A stretch of 10,156 nucleotides of DNA. Origin: JAYRWN01 sp041917975. GTDB taxonomy: Bacteria; Bacteroidota; Bacteroidia; Chitinophagales; Saprospiraceae. Of this stretch, positions 6,546-10,156 are shown piece by piece. The notes beneath the pieces are model-generated. The model saw only the letters and a list, made by a program, of their open reading frames with translations. It was not told where the DNA came from and did no database searches. The position numbers and the translations under genes were made by a program. The stretch's first letter is position 1. Each line of letters opens with the position of its first letter. The DNA lies in assembly GCA_041917975.1 (NCBI GenBank), contig JAYRWN010000116.1:1-10156 (forward strand), written 5' to 3'.

Positions 6546-7256
6546 TTAATGGCAGTCCATGGTAGCATTTTCCGGGCCTATGTGTATGGCGGGGCTCAAT
6601 AAGGGGATACCCAAATTCATCCCCCTCAAAATGAGTATTAAGGCGGCGATAAAAATAAAATACGGTACAATGGACATCAATTTGACCCTTAGAGCGGTGG
6701 TCATGTATTGACCGGCATACATCAAGGCTGCCATCAAAGGTATGGTACCTAGCCCAAAGAAAAACATAAGTGCTCCGGATTTGAGAATACTTCCTGTAGC
6801 TAAAGCAGAGGCCAGGGCCAGATAAACCAAACCACAAGGCAACCAGCCATTTAATAAGCCTACCTGCAAATAATATCTGCCAGTGCGTGGTCTATTTATC
6901 AATTGACCTAGGCGTTGCTGAATAGATTTGGTCCACAATGGTCTGATACTAAAACGACCCTTATAAATGTAGGTGTAAAACAAAAAAAATAACACCAATA
7001 CCCCGGCACCCATGGATAAGCCCCGTTGATAACCCGCTAAGGCAAATTGGTTACCGATCAGACCTAAAGCCAACCCCATAAGACTATAAGATAATGCGCG
7101 GCCAAAATTATACAGCCCGATAGATTGCCAGCGTTTCAATTCACTGTTATGGTTACCGGAAAAACTTAAAGCCAGGGGTCCGCACATACCCAAACAGTGT
7201 AAGCTACCCAAAAAACCAATGGATAAACCGGCAAACGCTATGAACGAATAATCCAT
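6546..7256 (-). CDS. SafE/UreH-like (DsbD_2 family) membrane protein, probable copper or redox partner of cbb3 assembly
   Basis: A 236-residue, about six-helix membrane protein of the 'sulfite exporter TauE/SafE' label, whose transmembrane part belongs to the UreH/DsbD_2 group. The first helix carries GFLGSLHCLGMCGPLA (14-29) with His20, Cys21, Met24 and Cys25; the second half carries NGWLPCGLVY (136-145) with Cys141. These paired motifs are the hallmark of the group and are thiol or metal-binding candidates. The last two residues are Cys235-His236, a further possible metal site. Relatives sit next to ccoG/ccoH in many Bacteroidota and Proteobacteria, so transport of copper or electrons for cbb3 maturation is more likely than sulfite export; this is inference. 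It starts 12 bases after the ccoH stop. Confidence 0.8.
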   Translation of the reverse strand: MDYSFIAFAGLSIGFLGSLHCLGMCGPLALSFSGNHNSELKRWQSIGLYNFGRALSYSLMGLALGLIGNQFALAGYQRGLSMGAGVLVLFFLFYTYIYKGRFSIRPLWTKSIQQRLGQLINRPRTGRYYLQVGLLNGWLPCGLVYLALASALATGSILKSGALMFFFGLGTIPLMAALMYAGQYMTTALRVKLMSIVPYFIFIAALILILRGMNLGIPLLSPAIHIGPENATMDCH

Positions 7257-7268
7257 TAGCTAAATAAG

Positions 7269-7703
7269 TTAGTTTTGAAAATTATCCCGGTAGGCAAACT
7301 TTTCACCGGCATTTTCCCATTCCATGCGTATCTGATATTGAGCCTGGACCAGTTGATTTAGGGGTATTCGAATGATACCACTCGAATCCGGATCGAAGGT
7401 AAATGTGCGATCTTTTGATTTATCAGAAAAACAAATAAATTCAATTTTACCTACATTGCCGGGGGCGGTGGCACCGGAAGGAAATTGTAGCTGTAAGGCA
7501 TCCGCATTCTTTTTAAATTGAATTTTTTCCGGTAGTGCAGCCAAATTTTGATGACCATCCAGAATTTTTTGGTACTGGAGTTCTTTTTCGTAATAGTGAT
7601 CATCGATGAGTTCATTGGACTGTTTGAACGCTATGTAGACCATGAATAGAATCAACCCGATGAAAATAATATAGGTAAATAATATTTTATACCCCCAACT
7701 CAT
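7269..7703 (-). CDS. ccoH: FixH/CcoH family cbb3 oxidase assembly protein
   Basis: A 144-residue protein with one N-terminal membrane anchor (about residues 5-26) and a periplasmic domain. The junction carries the family signature ELIDDHYYEKELQYQ (31-45), equivalent to 'LV..dYY..g..Y' in FixH, then a beta-rich domain with LQLQFP and YQIRMEWENAGEKFAYRDNF. CcoH associates with the cbb3 oxidase, especially subunit CcoP, and is needed for its stability. The length is normal for the family, and the start at 7703 places the anchor right at the N-terminus. It lies 7 bases downstream of ccoG, as in most fixGHIS/ccoGHIS clusters, although ccoI and ccoS are not in this window. Confidence 0.85.
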   Translation of the reverse strand: MSWGYKILFTYIIFIGLILFMVYIAFKQSNELIDDHYYEKELQYQKILDGHQNLAALPEKIQFKKNADALQLQFPSGATAPGNVGKIEFICFSDKSKDRTFTFDPDSSGIIRIPLNQLVQAQYQIRMEWENAGEKFAYRDNFQN

Positions 7704-7710
7704 GATATCT

Positions 7711-9108
7711 TTATTTGAATGGTCCCAGAAACTTAAACTTAACCGTTTGCAGGTTGTCTTGTTCTTTAAAAACTCCCAATTTTACATTTATGCTGCGTTT
7801 GGGGATATCCTGGCGTGCAATGGTCATAAAAAATTCTACTTCATTAATCGCTTCAGGTTTTAACATATGTTGTCCAATCATTTTAATGGTCCCGGGCGGA
7901 TCAATCATGCGCAATTCCACATGTTCTTCCAGCCTGTTTTTATTAATGATTTTAGCTGTAAATAAGTTACTGATGCTGTCTTGTCCGACCTCCTGGTACA
8001 ACTGTCCGGGTACTCGCCTGACATACATATCAATGCTGCGAATCATGGCAATGCGATAACCAATGAACCCTAATAATACCACCAGCAGGGCGGTATAAGC
8101 TTTCATACGGTTATTAAAATGGAATTTACTCTTTCCGGATATTTCATTTTCCGAAGCATACCTGATGAGGCCGCGTTGAAAACCCACCTTATCCATGACT
8201 TCATCACAGGCATCGATACAAGCGGTGCAACCTACACACTCCATTTGCACCCCATGCCGTATGTCAATACCGGTCGGGCAGACGTAAACACATTTTTTAC
8301 AATCGATACAATCCCCGGTCGTACGTTCCTGACCTTTAGTCAATTTGCCGCGAGGTTCACCACGCAAATAGTCGTAGGCAATTTGCATAGTGTCTTTATC
8401 AAATAACACGCCTTGCAACCGGCCGTAAGGACATATCGTGGTACAAACGATTTCCCTGACGAAGGCAAATACACCATAAAATAACAGGGTAAAAATGATC
8501 AGCCCACTGAATAATGCGATGTGCTCGGATAACGGCTCGGCAATGATGCGAAACAATCCGTCTACGCCGACTATATAGGATAAAAAGGTGTTGGCGATTA
8601 AAAAAGAAATGATAAAAAAGATGCTGTGTTTAAGGACCTTTTTAAATAATTTTTGCCCGGTCCAAGGCCCGTCGTTAAGTGAACGTTGTTGATTAGGTGA
8701 ACCTTCAATCCACCATTCGATGCGCCGGAATACAAACTCCATAAACACAGTCTGAGGGCAGACCCAACCACAAAACAAACGCCCATAGATCACCGTAAAA
8801 AGGGCGATGAAAATAATCGAAGTAATGGTCGCGACAGCGAAAATAAAAAAATCCTGAGGCCAAAATATTTTGCCAAATAGCACAAATTTAGCGTCGGCAA
8901 AATTGAGCATAAATAAGGGTTCGCCATTGATTTTTATAAACGGCATGGCGAAAAAAATAACCAGATAGAAGATATTCAGAATATTGCGATAATTCGTATA
9001 CCGCCCGGACGGTTTAAGGGCGAACACCCATTTGCGTTCGCCCTTTTCCGTCACTGTACTAATTCTGTCCCTGAATCCCTCAGCATGTTGGAGATCCTCT
9101 TTATTCAT
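7711..9108 (-). CDS. ccoG: CcoG, cbb3 oxidase accessory protein with ferredoxin-type [4Fe-4S] clusters
   Basis: A 465-residue inner-membrane protein, normal for the family. About five helices are visible (41-57, 87-108, 162-182, 197-217, 336-352). CGWVCP (113-118) and CTTICPYGR (222-230) are the paired NapH/CcoG Cys motifs. The cytosolic ferredoxin domain has Cys267, 270, 273 and 277 (CIDCKKCVYVCP) and Cys291, 294, 297 and 301; the last Cys is followed by Asp instead of Pro, which is usual in CcoG. A C-terminal beta domain (about 355-465) is periplasmic Ig-like. CcoG reduces Cu(II) to Cu(I) during cbb3 copper-centre assembly. Upstream of the ATG is an A/T-rich run with no SD. It starts 3 bases after the ccoP stop. 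Confidence 0.95.
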   Translation of the reverse strand: MNKEDLQHAEGFRDRISTVTEKGERKWVFALKPSGRYTNYRNILNIFYLVIFFAMPFIKINGEPLFMLNFADAKFVLFGKIFWPQDFFIFAVATITSIIFIALFTVIYGRLFCGWVCPQTVFMEFVFRRIEWWIEGSPNQQRSLNDGPWTGQKLFKKVLKHSIFFIISFLIANTFLSYIVGVDGLFRIIAEPLSEHIALFSGLIIFTLLFYGVFAFVREIVCTTICPYGRLQGVLFDKDTMQIAYDYLRGEPRGKLTKGQERTTGDCIDCKKCVYVCPTGIDIRHGVQMECVGCTACIDACDEVMDKVGFQRGLIRYASENEISGKSKFHFNNRMKAYTALLVVLLGFIGYRIAMIRSIDMYVRRVPGQLYQEVGQDSISNLFTAKIINKNRLEEHVELRMIDPPGTIKMIGQHMLKPEAINEVEFFMTIARQDIPKRSINVKLGVFKEQDNLQTVKFKFLGPFK

Positions 9109-9111
9109 TTA

Positions 9112-10156
9112 TTATTTTTTAGTCGTATCAGCTGGAGCAACAGCCATTGTATCGGTTGTGACAGCCATAGTTGGATCTTTTACGACTGAGCCTTCTGAAG
9201 CGGCACCTTCTTTATATAAAGTTCCTTGTGGTTCCTTACCCCCGGCCACATTGGTACCTCCAATGGATTTTAGAAAGGAGGATACTTGTGCCATTTGTGT
9301 CGAGGATAACGTGGAGGACCAGGAAATCATCCCCTTTTCCGGTACACCGTTTTTGATGGTAGTAAAGATATCCTTGACAGTGCCTCCATGAATGTAATAG
9401 TCATCGGTCATGTTCGGTCCAACGGCATTCCCTTCACCATTAGCCCCATGACAAGGCACACAGTTGGTGGCGAAAATTGTTTTTCCAGCTTCCAGGTCAG
9501 CGGCTTCGGATAACATAACCACATTATTCTCATCAATAGCCCCTCCATGTGCTTCCTGATAAGCTTTGATGGCCGCTTCAGCTTCCGTTACTTCTATCTG
9601 ATACTCCTCCGCCATGAGCGGCGCAGAATGAGCTACATGATAGCGGTATAAATAAACGATGCTGAATAAAATAGTCCCTAAAAAAGCGGCGGTGAACCAA
9701 GGCGGTGTGATATTATCCAGCTCACGAATGCCATCATAATCGTGACCTACATCGAGTGCACGTTCCTGGGACATCGGCTTAAACGCATTTAGTTTATCCC
9801 AGAGAGACTGCGTTTCCGGAGTATCGGCTTGAGCCCCCGCTTTAAGTCCGGTATATATACGCATCCACCTGAACATAAAAAACAGGATGGCTATCAAGAT
9901 AATGTTTACAAATATTAGTACCCATCCCATTGCACTTAAACCGGCAGCTCCTGTGGCTGGCTGAGCCAGGAGGGATGTACTGCCACCCATAGACAAAACG
10001 GCCAGAATCAATAATTTTGCGGCTGATTTTTTACGGGCATAATAGACTTTCATGGCCGAGTTGAGATAAGTGCTCATGATGACAATGACCACGGCCAGGG
10101 CTATGGCCATACCCAGTAAAGCAGTTTCCAAGCCTGATTTGGCGGCAGGCGCCGCA
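9112..10156 (-). CDS. ccoP: CcoP, mono-heme cbb3 oxidase subunit, 5' end outside window
   Basis: Membrane cytochrome c subunit III, which passes electrons to the oxidase core. Numbering here counts from a TTG at 10131, but the frame stays open to the right edge with eight further codons (AAPAAKSG), so the true start is probably outside. Segment WDKLNAFKPM..DYDGIRELDNITPPW (111-145) followed by a helix (about 146-163) is the CcoP N-terminal domain. A single heme c site, CVPCH (224-228), has Met268 (GMISW) as the likely distal ligand; canonical CcoP has two CxxCH sites. Before it are hydrophobic segments at about 5-23, 39-57 and 69-90. The stretch from Met27 (10053), MKVYYARKK.. to ..SLLAQ, reads like a signal peptide and is an alternative start. 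The tail (about 295-339) is low-complexity, with TMAV repeated twice. Confidence 0.9.
   Translation of the reverse strand, partial: AAPAAKSGLETALLGMAIALAVVIVIMSTYLNSAMKVYYARKKSAAKLLILAVLSMGGSTSLLAQPATGAAGLSAMGWVLIFVNIILIAILFFMFRWMRIYTGLKAGAQADTPETQSLWDKLNAFKPMSQERALDVGHDYDGIRELDNITPPWFTAAFLGTILFSIVYLYRYHVAHSAPLMAEEYQIEVTEAEAAIKAYQEAHGGAIDENNVVMLSEAADLEAGKTIFATNCVPCHGANGEGNAVGPNMTDDYYIHGGTVKDIFTTIKNGVPEKGMISWSSTLSSTQMAQVSSFLKSIGGTNVAGGKEPQGTLYKEGAASEGSVVKDPTMAVTTDTMAVAPADTTKK

Noticed and set aside
6514..6837. Minus-strand 107-codon ORF
   Set aside because: It overlaps the SafE-like gene in another frame, and that gene has clear membrane helices and Cys motifs.
10129..10131. TTG as the true start of ccoP
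   Set aside because: The frame continues upstream without a stop to the window edge and still reads like protein, so this TTG is just the first start-like codon in the window.

Overview
The window looks like chromosomal DNA from a member of the Bacteroidota, most likely a Saprospiria- or Cytophagia-like environmental aerobe. The evidence is moderate GC content with AT-rich, SD-poor gene starts; a cbb3 oxidase gene order ccoP-ccoG-ccoH followed by a SafE/UreH-like membrane gene; a mono-heme CcoP; and a secreted TolB-like/PD40 protein of a type common in that phylum. The phylum call is by resemblance, not by a search. No tRNA, rRNA, CRISPR, insertion sequence or phage gene was seen, and no gap between genes exceeds 200 bases.

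Layout. (1) Positions 1-1404, minus strand: the first 468 residues of a secreted protein with an N-terminal beta-sandwich-like region and TolB-like (PD40) propeller repeats, running off the left edge. (2) Positions 1601-2395, plus strand: a two-domain GNAT acetyltransferase with a TTG start, preceded by a possible 35-codon ORF in the same frame. (3) Positions 2404-2901, minus strand: an exported DUF4440/NTF2-like protein, tail to tail with the acetyltransferase. (4) Positions 3088-5291, plus strand: a tight two-gene cassette of a divergent class III PLP aminotransferase and a protein that I read as a degenerate aminoglycoside-phosphotransferase/kinase-like fold (DUF6206-like from memory), with 2 nt between them. 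(5) Positions 5426-5803, plus strand: a small cytosolic SnoaL/NTF2-like protein. (6) Positions 5805-10156, minus strand: a compact operon read from the right edge, ccoP (5' end outside the window), ccoG, ccoH/fixH, a SafE/UreH-like membrane protein and a seven-helix DUF2306-like membrane protein.

How the genes work together. The right half is the accessory end of a cbb3-type cytochrome c oxidase operon. CcoP carries electrons to the catalytic subunit, CcoG and CcoH act in copper delivery, maturation and assembly, and the SafE-like protein is a plausible copper or redox partner. The last seven-helix gene has no assigned role but sits 33 nt downstream in the same run. The left half is a set of short, separately oriented units. 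Its most interesting part is the aminotransferase/kinase-like pair, which recalls known pairs of an APH-fold amino-alcohol kinase with a class III aminotransferase-like phospho-lyase; its substrate cannot be read from sequence.
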